DNA of 64,000 bases, taken from the NCBI RefSeq assembly GCF_025024155.1, contig NW_026251728.1, positions 424,001 through 488,000 on the forward strand, given 5' to 3'. The DNA is from Gamsiella multidivaricata (lineage: Eukaryota; Mortierellomycota; Mortierellomycetes; Mortierellales; Mortierellaceae). Of this stretch, positions 1 to 11,305 are shown in pieces (within the stretch, counting starts at the first letter, position 1; each line of letters begins with the position of its first letter). A program made the translations under genes and the position numbers. Below the pieces are notes generated by a model, which ran no database searches, had not been told where the DNA came from, and saw only the letters and a program-made list of their open reading frames with translations.

Positions 1-46
1 TGTTATTATGTTTTGTGAAGGATGCAATATGAACCATGCTCTCCGG

Positions 47-1441
47 CTATGCCAACAACACGACCACAAAGATCGCGACCATCGACCACAGGAGTGTCTC
101 CCCCGTTGTTCTTGTTCCCACCATCCGTGCAGTACCACTACCACCCGACCCCTCATACAGGGTTGCAGGTTGACCCACACTCAGCTGCACGTTCTTGAAA
201 TAGACCGAGGTGTCCACAGGAGTAGCATAGGATGAATCAGATCCTCCAAAGAAGGACGAGAACATCAGTCCCTGGAACCCAACCATGCCTGTCGAGCGAT
301 AGGGTATGTTATTCATGGAAATGAGTAGGTTGCCGTTCTGGTACACTTGTAGGGTTCCATTCTGGTTGCCGGCGGGTTCGTTCAGGACCATGACCATGTC
401 AATATGTGTCCACGTGCCTGGTGTAAAATAGATCAGCCCACGGCCGATCGATTTGCCGTATTGGTCGTTGCATAGTACCTCTGGAGTCTGACACAGACTG
501 GATTTGGCATCCGCTGGAACATATGCGTACACTATTTGTGCGATGCCGCAGTAGCAGGGAAATGCTCGAATATGTAAGGAACGAGCACAATCAAGTTTAT
601 CTTTGAGCGACAATCAACAAACGACAAACAACAATTAGTATAATGAACTGTATTTGTTGTTTACCTTCGCCAAGACCGTTTGGTCTCCACATGAGTCGCA
701 TGGTCAGACAGTTCGCCCCCGTAGATTGAATGCCGCCTGAGCAGCCATCATTGGGCGTCCCACCATAGACCCCCGGCAGCTTCCCACCTATGAGCAATTC
801 GCAAATGGATCGGGTTGAGTGACAGTCGATGTTAGTGAGCAAGTGAAAAATGGTGGCAACTAAAGTTTCATTATTCAGGAACCTAAAATAGCCCTGAAGT
901 TCAGCAAGCACTTACCAAGGACCCAATTGAACCCATTGGGAAATGCAATATCATAACTGATCATCATCCGTTCAAAAGGAGTCTTGTCCCCAAAAGGCCT
1001 GGCATAAAACTGAGCTCCGCCTTTGATGGGGCCGACTGAGGGTGCATAAGACCCCTTGGGGTAATTGATCTGCAGCACGGGGTTGCTGGCATTTGTACCT
1101 CCGCTGCTGAATGGGTCAGGCACAAAGGCGATATCGTTGCCACCGGTAGCAATGGTTTTGTAGGTCGTGAGCCAGTTCTGGGTGATGTACGTGTCCCCAC
1201 CTATCCCACCGTTGGTGCTGGGGCTGCTGTTGGTGGCGATGGGTGCACTGGGCATGGGTGCGACCCAGTTCTGGACGAAGCCGTTTTGAGCGTAGATCTG
1301 GTCGCGTGTGATAGCGCCAGCTGCGACGAAGTGTGTACTGAGGAGACACGATCCGACGAAGACGATGGGAAGAAGAAAAGAGAGCGAGTAGGAGGGTCGA
1401 GACGAGGATGAGTGTTTCCGAGAAAGCGAGGGTGTGGCCAT
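47..1441 (-). CDS. PL14-like polysaccharide lyase, secreted and probably membrane-anchored
   Basis: Three exons in transcript order: 1441-916, 787-665, 531-47, with GT-AG introns that keep frame, giving about 377 residues. The N-terminus has a basic start and then a hydrophobic stretch (residues about 22-45, SFLLPIVFVGSCLL), as in a signal peptide. The middle carries the fungal polysaccharide-lyase-14 signature: GGAQFYARPF, a YDIAFP strand, then across the first intron WVLGGKLPGVYGG, a CSGG loop and TMRLMWRPNGLGE; after the second intron it continues VYAYVPADAK. The end is Gly/Ser/Thr-rich and then hydrophobic to the stop, which suggests GPI or a single membrane anchor. PL14 enzymes cleave uronic-acid polysaccharides (glucuronan or alginate) by beta-elimination. 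Substrate here is not deducible; a cell-wall or extracellular glucuronan is an inference. I start at 1441 because the open frame upstream (to 1756) is low-complexity leader-like sequence. Confidence 0.82.
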
Positions 1442-3916
1442 GGTGTGTGTGTGTTTGTGTGTCTGAATGAAAATGCAGTATGCTTTATGATGCAGTAGTA
1501 TGTGAAAGAAAAGTGGGAGACCACAAACAAACAAGACTTGAACTGGAGGAGGGTGTTGCGAATGAGGGAATGAGATGAGGATGAGGATGAGGATGAGGAT
1601 TAAGGATTGAACGATGAGCAAAAGGAAGGTGATGGGAAGAGAGGGAAGCAGCTGGTTACACACTTTTGGTCGACCCACGACCACTGATCGGACCAGGAGG
1701 ACGAATCCTATTTCTGTCACGGAGGGAGAGTTTCTTTTTTTTTTATTCGCTCGCAACAGCCTGCTTTACCTGTCCGCCATTTTTTTTTCTCTTCAGGATA
1801 CAGGAGTATAAAATGCTCATGATGATGAGGTTGATGATGATCAGGGTTCAAAGTACATCCACAGCCCTACATACATTGTCGGATGACATGCTATACTATG
1901 CCCAAGCATGTCATCGATTGGCGACTGACTCCGGGATGCCTCTTACTGTCGAAGACGAATGTGTATCTGTGTATCTGTGTAGGACTACGGCCTTGGCAAT
2001 GAAGGAACGAACGACGCGCATGAGTGAAAGTGAAGCAGGGGGGGGTATTAGGTTTTTTTTGTCCAAGTGTCCATGTGGGTATGATTTCCATATCTTACCT
2101 TCTAATAATATACACGCACGTCCATGATTGCCTTGCCCCTATCTAAATTGTCCTAATGATCCAAATGCCGTGTCTCTCATCTTCCCAACGGTAAATTTTT
2201 GTTGCTTGTCTGCCATTGTCCAGGCAGCATTACTCGCCTTAAATTAAGTGGCTTTCAGTTTGCCGCCCAGTTGCCCAAAATGAATTGAGATGGGGCTAAG
2301 CAATTGATGGGTATAGCGTATCCACATTTCGAACAAGAATCGAAAGCGACTCCTCCTTTGCTCGTGCATAATTCGGCTTTGGCGTTCATTAAGTGCAGCG
2401 GATGTCATCATTCCTAGTGTAGAAAAAAAAAGACGAAGGGGGAATGATACCTGAAGAAGTGAGAGAGAGAAGGGAGGGAGGAGGCGCGACGGCTATAACC
2501 GAGAAACTTCTTTTTTTTTAAACAGCTTCATATCCAAGCAGGTAGCAGGATTGTCAGACTTTTCCCCTGCCACATGAGTGCATTTGCATCATAGAGACTG
2601 ACTGCTGAAGCCACCGCGCCTCCTACTGCAATCCCCCTCCCCACTTTTGCCACGCTACGCTATGATGCGATAGGGTGTAGCAAGTTAATAGCTAATCTCG
2701 GCAAGTGGAGAAAGGCAGGAGGGTCGGAAGAGAGTGTCATTGGGGCCGCAGGCAAGAGACGAAGGAGCGAAGGAACGAGGATAAGTCGAATCGGATGCTG
2801 AGTTGATGTTGACATGACAACAACACGGCACGCAGCAAACGATATAGTCAAGATGGCGCAGTTATAGTTGCGGCATTCTCTTTTTCTACAATGTGTCGAT
2901 GATCGACTGGAAAATCACGGCAACATCCTTGTTCCTTCAATCGACAATAAAAGACGATGGAGGGATGGGTGCTGGACACGTTAGCAATTGACGGTGTCGT
3001 TTTTACTTCCAAAAAAGAAGAAAAAGAGAGTCGACAACAGACCGATCGTTGTTTCGTTTTCGATTGATTTTCGACAGAGGATATGGATGAATGAATGCCT
3101 GTATGCGGGGGCGGTGATTGCAGGAAGGTAGACAGCAATAAGTGTGTCTACAGCTGGGTGCATCGCCCAATTATTTCCACCGCATTCCGATGATGGAGCT
3201 GAGCGGATTGCAGGCACTGCGCCTTCTTTTAATGCTACGGACACGATTAAAAAAAGTATTCGTAATATATTCTATTCCTAGACAGCTTCCCTGCCCAATC
3301 GCTGTGTCGGACTTATTCTAGCCAATTCATTTATTTTATACGCGACTGACTTTGGTGCGGTGGCAAACAACCGAACCCCTACTTTCTCACTTGCATGAGG
3401 AAGGCCGATGCACTCTTTTCGTTCTCGCTCATTCCTCATCCTCCATCCACACACAACATTACCTCTACTATCCTCTTCTCGTTTTTACATAAAAGGCACC
3501 ATGTTCTCCACCCATCCCCAATTTCTCAGAATATCCGCCATCATCCTTTCCCCACATCCATCCACGATACACTTGTCTCATACATCTAGCGCCATCAATT
3601 GACCGCATACAACCTTAAAACCTTGTCCATTTCATATTCATTCACACTTTCAGACGCCACTAATATACTCCAGTCTGGTTTCAATTGACATCTACCCTTG
3701 GCCAACAAACTTGTTCGACCCTTTTCTTCAACTCAGCCATCCAAGTCTGCCTCATTCTTTGCCATCCACTGCCCTTCTGTCGTTTGCTTGACTACATTTC
3801 GGTCCTGATCCTTTGCCTTATCAGAATCGACAGCATTCAAAAAAGAACAAATAGACTACGCCCCCTCCTTCTCCTTCTCTCACCGTCCTATCATCCCACC
3901 CGATTTCGAAACCTCG
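1442..3916. other. Intergenic region between divergent genes
   Basis: About 2.5 kb separates the PL14-like gene (-) from the acidic protein gene (+). It holds a GATGAG hexamer run near 1571-1600, several T-runs (1734-1744, 1781-1789, 2512-2519) and C/T-rich sequence from about 3400 to 3900 just before the acidic protein gene, which looks like a fungal pyrimidine-rich leader. Open frames here are short, mutually overlapping and low in complexity. I see no tRNA, transposon or conserved protein. Confidence 0.6.
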
Positions 3917-4591
3917 ATGGGAGAAAACCCAAACCGCAGCCAGTCCACATCACCACCCACAATGAACGCATCCGCCCATATCAAATACCGATCCAACCCC
4001 GCCGCAGTCCGTACTCGAGATACCGACATGGACGGCGTCGAAGCTGAAGTCTCACTATTGTCCGTCCAAGATAATCAGGACGAGGTCATGGCTGGTGCTG
4101 ACGATGACGAAGACGACGAATCGGCAGTACCGGGTCTCTGCGAGGACAGCGGTAGCGATCCCGAGAACGACGACTCTGAGGACGAAGGCCATCGTCACCA
4201 AGACCAAGATATGTCAGAAGAGGTCCTCAATGACGAGGAAACTAGCCAAACAGGCGCCGGAGAACAGCTGTACCAGTCCTCTTCCGCGGCATCTTCTACG
4301 TCCTCCCTCGGCGCCGAACCATCGATCATCTCTATACCCGAGGCAACGTACTCTGCGGTACCGATCTCATCAGAAGTCCATATTATCCCCCATTCCAGCA
4401 AAGGTTTCAAGTGGAACGAAGACCTCTTCCTGAGGCCGAACCAGCGCCGCAATTTGGGTGTCGACGACCTGTACAACTCAGACAGTTCCAGCGGCGGAAG
4501 TAGCAGCGGAAGCGGCAACCACAATTCAAGCGTCGGTGTCCATGAGATCCGTCTAGACGATGACGAGTCCCGACAGATTCTTCCCTCGTAG
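3917..4591 (+). CDS. Small acidic protein of unknown function
   Basis: Single-exon frame of 224 residues. The first third is Ser/Asn-rich. Residues about 50-110 form a strongly acidic Asp/Glu stretch (for example ADDDEDDESAVPG and DPENDDSEDEG). A Ser-rich linker follows, then the only part that looks folded, around residues 155-180: SSKGFKWNEDLFLRPNQRRN. The C-terminus is Ser/Gly-rich and ends with another acidic patch. No transmembrane segment or signal peptide is visible. A second in-frame Met lies 15 codons downstream (3962) and could be the real start. An AATAAA hexamer at about 4657 can serve as its polyadenylation signal. I do not recognise the family. An acidic, disordered nuclear protein is possible, but nothing shows it. 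Confidence 0.6.
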   Translation: MGENPNRSQSTSPPTMNASAHIKYRSNPAAVRTRDTDMDGVEAEVSLLSVQDNQDEVMAGADDDEDDESAVPGLCEDSGSDPENDDSEDEGHRHQDQDMSEEVLNDEETSQTGAGEQLYQSSSAASSTSSLGAEPSIISIPEATYSAVPISSEVHIIPHSSKGFKWNEDLFLRPNQRRNLGVDDLYNSDSSSGGSSSGSGNHNSSVGVHEIRLDDDESRQILPS

Positions 4592-5606
4592 AATCTTATG
4601 TTTGGAATCGTTCAGTTAGTTTCTAATATGGCTGTTATAAAAGATTACAGCGGTGAGCAATAAAGCGTAGATTTAAAAACAACAAAAAATAAATGTCGCC
4701 TTTACTTACCCAGGCTACAAAAGAAATGTCTTGATAGTATTTGCTGCAACGGAACAATCTGGATGGTATACAATTGCCACCAAAAATGGTACGTCCAAGA
4801 CCAATTGAGATGAACGAACCCCTTTGGTAGTACGAGAGAGTAGGTCGCGAATGAATTTCGTACGCGTCTTGTTCGCGTTCGCGTCCGTGTCTGGAAATAA
4901 TTATATCTTCGCCTGGATTTAACGCACGCATCCCCTTATTTTTTTACAGCTCGCCCTTGAATGGGTTTGGATCCTTACCATTCCTATCCGGTGGGATCAC
5001 GTATATTTCAATGAAGTACCCAACTGACGAAGTATACTGCTGACACCATTACCGAACACAACAGTACAGTCTCTGCATGATCATAGCGGCCTCCTTGGGT
5101 CGTTGTGGTCTTGAATACTGTGCTAATTTTTGGAAACCCCCCTCATGCCAGCTCATCGCAGCTGCGTGAACCAATATCTTTTATTTCAAAAACAAAATCG
5201 CAGAGTGCTGGGTCAATTAGGTGTTATTAGCCATTGCATGTGTATGGGGACGGAATGAGGATCGGCCTTGTATCCGTTCTGAGGGCAAGCGTGTATCCCT
5301 GCGCCTGTGAGGAAGTCCGTCCCAGCAAGCTGGTTTGGCGCCCCCATAGCAGCAGTCACCAAGTCCAAACAAAAACAATAAAAATGTATACCAGCACCAA
5401 CTCCTTTACCTTTGCCTTCGTCCTCAAGCGCTTCTTTCCAGACGTTTCTCAGTCGTGTTGAAGAGATACGTCTTTCTCCCCTCTCTGGCAACGACGGTTC
5501 TCATTCTTGTGTCTTCGAACTTCAGTCTCCCATCTTTAGTCGCTTTTTCCTTTTTCAGTTTCCTCCTATTCAGCAAAAAGAATCGCTGTACATACTCTGC
5601 GCCCTA
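4592..5606. other. Intergenic region upstream of RPC2
   Basis: About 1 kb between the acidic protein gene and the RNA polymerase III subunit gene. It contains the downstream polyadenylation hexamer of the first gene and the C/T-rich leader of the second (about 5400-5606). The small open frames on either strand have no recognisable protein. Confidence 0.55.
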
Positions 5607-8600
5607 ATGATTTCAAAGAACCTGGAGGAGGCTAAGGCCGATGTCAAAAAGGGCATCAAAGAGGCCCAAGGACATGCAGAGGCTCTGTTTGGTGGTAAAG
5701 GGCTTACAGACCCTATCCCCACAGTCGAGGTGAGTCACCACTAAAGTGCTCTGTCCCACTAAAGAGACTGCGCCAGCTTGTTGTATCAGCTTGGTCAAAA
5801 CCGGTTTTCTCATTCACTTTAATCCAATTGTGTATTCATAATATATAGGACAAGTGGAAGTTGTTGCCCGCATTCTTGAAGGTCAAGGGTCTTGTCAAAC
5901 AACACATCGACTCGTTTAATTATTTCATCAATGTGGATCTGGAAAAGATTATCAAGGCGAACGAGCGTGTCAAATCCGATGTTGACCCTCACTTCTATCT
6001 CAAGTACGTGTTCAGCAGATTTGGATTATATCTACATCCACCATGTCCTCATGCCAAGAATTTGTGCTAATTAGGGCATTCATTCCGTCGTCATGGTGAA
6101 TTAGATATACTGGAATCAGAGTTGGAGCGCCAGAACGACCCGATCAGGAAGCCATGAACAGATCATACACACCACACGAGTGCCGTCTTCGTGATCTGAC
6201 CTATTCCGCCAACATCTATGTTGATATCGAATATGTTCGTGGTCGCCAGATCGTAAGGCGCAAGGGCGTTCCCATTGGAAGGATGCCGATCATGCTCAGG
6301 AGTTCACACTGCGTTCTAACTGGAAAGAATGAGATGGAGTTAGCCAAAATGACTGAGTGTCCCTTGGATCCAGGCGGATACTTTGTGGTCAAGGGAGTCG
6401 AGAAGGTCATCCTGGTTCAGGAACAGATGTCAAAGAATCGTATCATTGTGGACGTTGACCGAAAGGGCTTTGTCCAGGCTGGAGTTACTAGGTACGATGC
6501 CCTGTTATCTCCTCGAGCATTGCAACCAGATGTTATCTTTGAATGCATATCTAACAAAAAACTACTTTGATTGATTTAGTTCTACCATGGAGCGCAAGTC
6601 TAAGACATATGTTGGAACGAAGCATGGCAAGATTTATCTGAAGCACAACTCGATCGCAGAGGATGTCCCGATCGTCGTTGCACTGAAGGCTATGGGTATG
6701 CAGTCGGACAAGGAAATCACACAGCTTGTTTGCGGACAGGATTCGAAGTACATCGATAAGTTTTCGCCCAATCTTGAGGAGTGCTCCAAGATGAAGATTT
6801 TCACACAGCAGCAGGCTTTGGATTACATCGGATCAAAAGTCAAGGCGCCCAAGCGCTCCTTTGGACCCGGAATCCGCAGACCACCTGTAAGTCTCGTTAG
6901 ATGTACGACATGAGTATATTGACCGGGCTTTCTTACAGCTGAAACTGCCTTTCTGACATTGACTCTGATTTTGTATCGGATCTAGGCTGAGGAGGCACTG
7001 GACGTTCTTGCATCTGTCGTTTTGGCTCACGTGGAAGTCCATGATAACAATTTCCGACCCAAGTGCATTTATGTCGCCGTTATGACACGTCGTGTTGTTA
7101 TGGCTATGCTTCGTGGAGACTTGGTTGATGATCGCGATTATGTGGGAAACAAGCGTCTGGAATTGTATGTTACTATCATTTGGCGGATCAAACTGATATT
7201 GCAAAAGGAGTCAATCAGATGGAGCAGGCACTAATGATTGCGATCCTCATTTTATTATTATTATTGTTATTATAGAGCTGGGCAGCTGCTTTCGCTGCTT
7301 TTCGAAGATTTGTTCAAGAAATTTAACTCGGACCTGAAGATGAACATTGACAAGGTCCTCAAGAAACCCAACAGGACTCAGGAGTTCGACGTATACAGCC
7401 AATTGCTCTTCCATGGAGACCATATAACCTCTGGATTTGTTCGTGCCATCTCATCCGGTAACTGGAGTTTGAAGCGTTTCAAGATGGAGAGGGCCGGTAT
7501 TACACAGGTCCTGAGTCGACTCAGTTTCATTTCCGCCTTGGGTATGATGACTCGTATCTCATCCCAATTCGAAAAGACACGAAAGGTCTCTGGACCAAGA
7601 GCACTGCAGCCCTCGCAGTGGGGAATGTTGTGTCCTTCCGACACGCCAGAAGGAGAGGCCTGTGGTCTGGTCAAGAACTTGGCTCTGATGACCCATATTA
7701 CCGTCGATGATGAAGAGGAGCCCCTTGTCAAACTGGCGTTCATTCTGGGTGTCGAAGGTATGTGTGCTATTCCAACAGTTATTGTTGTTGTTGCTGCTGC
7801 TATATAATATATCATGATGGCCATAAATTAATTATATCTGCTCACTCTCCTCTCTTATAGATGTGTCGCTGCTTACTGGACCGGAGGTGTACTTGCCCGA
7901 CACTTTTATGGTCTTCTTGAACGGAAACATTCTTGGTATTACCCGCCACAGCAAACAGTTTGTCGCGGCATTCCGTCGCATGCGCAGAGCTGGACGTATA
8001 TCAGAGTTCGTCAGCATCTTCATCAGCGACCATCACAACTCTGTCCATATCTCATGTGATGGTGGTCGTATCTGCAGGCCCCTTATCATTGTCGAGAATG
8101 GAAAGCCCAGAGTCAGGTCGGAACATATTGAGCAGCTGTCGGCAGGAAAACTGTCTTTTGATGACTTTTTACGCCTGGGATTGATCGAGTATCTGGATGT
8201 CAACGAAGAAAGCGATTCCAACATTGCACTGTATGAGCGTGAGATCATTCCCGAGTCAACACACGTCGAGATCGAGCCCTTCACAATTTTGGGTGCTGTC
8301 GCTGGCTTGATTCCCTACCCTCATCACAACCAGTCTCCTCGTAACACCTACCAATGTGCTATGGGTAAACAGGCCATTGGAGCAATCGGCTACAACCAAC
8401 TGAGCCGCATCGACACCTTGCTCTACCTCATGGTCTACCCTCAGCAGCCTATGGTCAAGACCAAGACTATTGAAATGATCGGATACGATAAATTGCCTGC
8501 TGGACAGAATGCCACCGTCGCCGTTATGTCCAACTCTGGATACGATATTGAGGATGCTTTGGTCTTGAACAAGGCTTCACTCGACCGCGGATACGGTCGT

Positions 8601-9838
8601 TGCCAGGTGCTTCGCAAATACGCCACCTTGCTTAGACAGTACCCCAACGGAAGCTACGATCGTCTGGCCGATCCTCCAGTTCACCCTGACGACCCAGCCA
8701 TTGTACAGGAGAAGTTTGAGGTTCTGGATAAGGACGGTATTGCATCGGTCGGAGAGAGGATCAAGCCTGGTCAGGTTTATATCAATAAGCAGATGCCGAC
8801 GAACACCAGCTCAGATATTGGTGTCAACTCGCGGGACCCCACAGCCAATGCCTACAAGAATTCGCCCATGTCATACAAGAGTGCAATGGAGGGATATGTG
8901 GATAAGGTGCTGATGACGACCACGGATAATGACCAGACGTTGATTAAGGCATTGATTCGACAGACTCGTCGTCCAGAATTGGGAGACAAGTTCTCATCTC
9001 GTCACGGACAAAAAGGAGTGTGCGGCATTATTATCCAGCAAGAGGACATGCCGTTCTCTGACCTTGGTATCTGTCCCGACGTGATCATGAACCCACACGG
9101 TTTCCCATCGCGTATGACGGTCGGAAAGATGATCGAGTTGCTGGCAGGCAAGGCTGGAGTGTTGAAGGGTGAGCTACAGTACGGCACAGCATTCGGCGGA
9201 TCGAAGGTGGAGGACATGAGTCGGATTTTGATCGAGAATGGGTTCTCGTACTCGGGCAAAGACTATGTAACGAGCGGAGTGACTGGAGAGCCACTGTCGG
9301 CGTATATCTATTTTGGACCGGTTTATTATCAGAAACTGAAGCACATGGTAATGGACAAGATGCATTCACGTTCGCGCGGTCCCCGTGCGGTCTTGACACG
9401 CCAGCCCACAGAGGGTCGTTCCAGGGATGGTGGTCTGCGTCTTGGAGAGATGGAGAGAGGTAAGCGCTATGATATCTTTTTATTTATTTATTTTATTTTT
9501 TGTGAGGATGCGTTTTCTTGTGCGAAATATTTCTCGATATACTGACATGTTCTATAATTTTTATTTCTTTTATTTTTTTTATTTTTTTTTATACAGATTG
9601 TTTGATTGGTTATGGTGCCAGTATGTTGTTGCTGGAGCGCTTGATGATCTCGTCGGATATCTTTGAGATCCATGTGTGCGAGATGTGTGGACTTTTGGGA
9701 TATGCGGGCTGGTGCCAGCACTGCAAGAGCTCGAAGGGTATGGCGAAGATGCAGATTCCCTATGCGTGTAAGTTGCTCTTCCAGGAGCTGCAGTCGATGA
9801 ACGTCATTCCTCGTTTGCAGCTCGAGAATGTGTTTTAA
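5607..9838 (+). CDS. RPC2: DNA-directed RNA polymerase III subunit 2 (RPC2)
   Basis: Eight exons: 5607-5729, 5849-6003, 6105-6491, 6580-6886, 6986-7164, 7276-7757, 7861-9459, 9597-9838; all junctions are GT-AG and keep frame. The product is about 1157 residues, close to yeast Ret1/Rpc128 and human POLR3B. It is the second-largest subunit of the polymerase that makes tRNA and 5S RNA in the nucleus. Visible RPB2-family marks in order: the N-terminal [20 protein letters not shown] block, the lobe motif [13 protein letters not shown], the fork region [35 protein letters not shown] (about residue 767), the nucleic-acid-binding [15 protein letters not shown] (about 918), and the C-terminal zinc ribbon [16 protein letters not shown] (about 1100). 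[17 protein letters not shown] across the fifth junction is Pol III-like. The chosen ATG is internal to a longer open frame; upstream is leader-like. No defect is seen. Confidence 0.97.
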
Positions 9839-11305
9839 TCTTCTGGAGGACTAAAAAGAAAAAAATAAAAATAAAAAAAGTAAAAAAGTAAAATAATAAA
9901 AAAGTTAAGAGCTGAGCATACATTCTGGGCATGCGTTGTTCCTGTTTCATGTTTCTACACATAACTGACTCTAGGACCATTTTCCCCTAGGCGACGCGTC
10001 TTGCTTTGTCGTGGTACAAAAAAAACGATAGTGGATGATATTGACCTGCGGCTCCCCCAATTTACGGTGTGGTCAAAAGGAGGAGAGGGGGGGGGGGGGG
10101 GGGGTTTGTTCCGTCAAATCGTGAAAGTGCGATATTTGAACCGGGTGGTTGCTGGAATTTCTGCAACTCGACTCGAGGGTAAGAGTGAAGAAAGGGGTGC
10201 CCTTATCTTTCTGTGGTCTGTTGGTCCGTGGGTCTTTGTACGGACCTCCTCCTCCTCCTCTTCCTCCCCCTTGCTCTCTCCTGATCTAAGACGATGTCAT
10301 TAAGGAGAAGAAGGCAGGTAGACCTGCAGATCTATGAAGGGTTGATGCAGGCTGGCTCAGGCACTTTTGATTTATGAAATGAGGTATTTGCAGTGGTATG
10401 AGATATTTTTTTTTTGTCTAGAAGGAGTGGGTGAAGAAATGACAAGAGTTAGGAGAATTACATGGCTCCGGAGGAAAGAATAAAAAAATGTGGAGTGTAC
10501 ACGGGAGCGGGTGCACAAGGCTAGCTTACATACGGTGTGGATGTGCCTTGGAATTTGTCCTTGCAGAAGAAACGGACCTTATGCAAGCAAAAACTGTATA
10601 TACAAAAAAAGGCATGAAGAAGGCAGTACATGCCAGCTGGCAATGGTTGTTGTTGTCGAGCGGAGAACAGGGCCCAGAGCGATAATGCGATGGGATGGGA
10701 TGGTTACACACTCGGACAGATAGGCAGATGCGCTCGGTCTGCAGCTATGGATGCTCTTAATGTGTATCTTTGTATGTGGTGTCCTAGGCTGTTTGCGCAT
10801 AGGCTAACTGTGTTTGCATGATACGATGATGCGCGTGCCTCTTTATCGTTTGACCTCGTTCTTACCTTTCTTTTTCTTCTTACTTTCTTTTCTTCTTCTT
10901 ACTTCATCTTTCTCTTCTTCTTCTCCCTTTCGTCCCTCTGTTTCCTTCGCTTCTACATCCTCATCCTCATCCTCGTCTGATTCTACCCTCGACTGGCTAG
11001 CAAGCATCCCTTTACATCAAGACTCCAGCAATCGTCGTCATCAAACACACAGCAAATTTACCCTTCTTATTTTTCCCACATTGACATCATCTCTACACAC
11101 ACACACCTCTTTCTGCAGTCTTTTGGTTTCTTTTTTTCTGCCGACACTCTTTACCTCAACACACCGCCTTCTCCCCATCCCACCGCCCTCTTCAATTTCC
11201 TACCTGCGCACAAACAAACAACAACAACAACAACAACAAGACGAGCAGAACGAGAACAAAGGACAGGAAGGTGAAATAAAAATAGCGAAGGATGATTTGC
11301 TGCAC
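9839..11305. other. Intergenic region with an 18-G run and a pyrimidine-rich leader
   Basis: About 1.5 kb. An A/T-rich stretch with AATAAA-type hexamers right after 9838 should serve RPC2 polyadenylation. A pure G tract of about 18 bases lies at 10087-10104. A C/T-rich stretch at about 10850-11200 precedes the next gene; it is translatable from 10814 as Phe/Ser/Leu-rich sequence but reads as untranslated leader. No other gene is supported. Confidence 0.5.

Noticed and set aside
10814..11305. N-terminal extension of the Ser-rich protein
   Set aside because: It translates a pyrimidine-rich leader (Phe/Leu/Ser runs); the first Met after it gives a more natural N-terminus.
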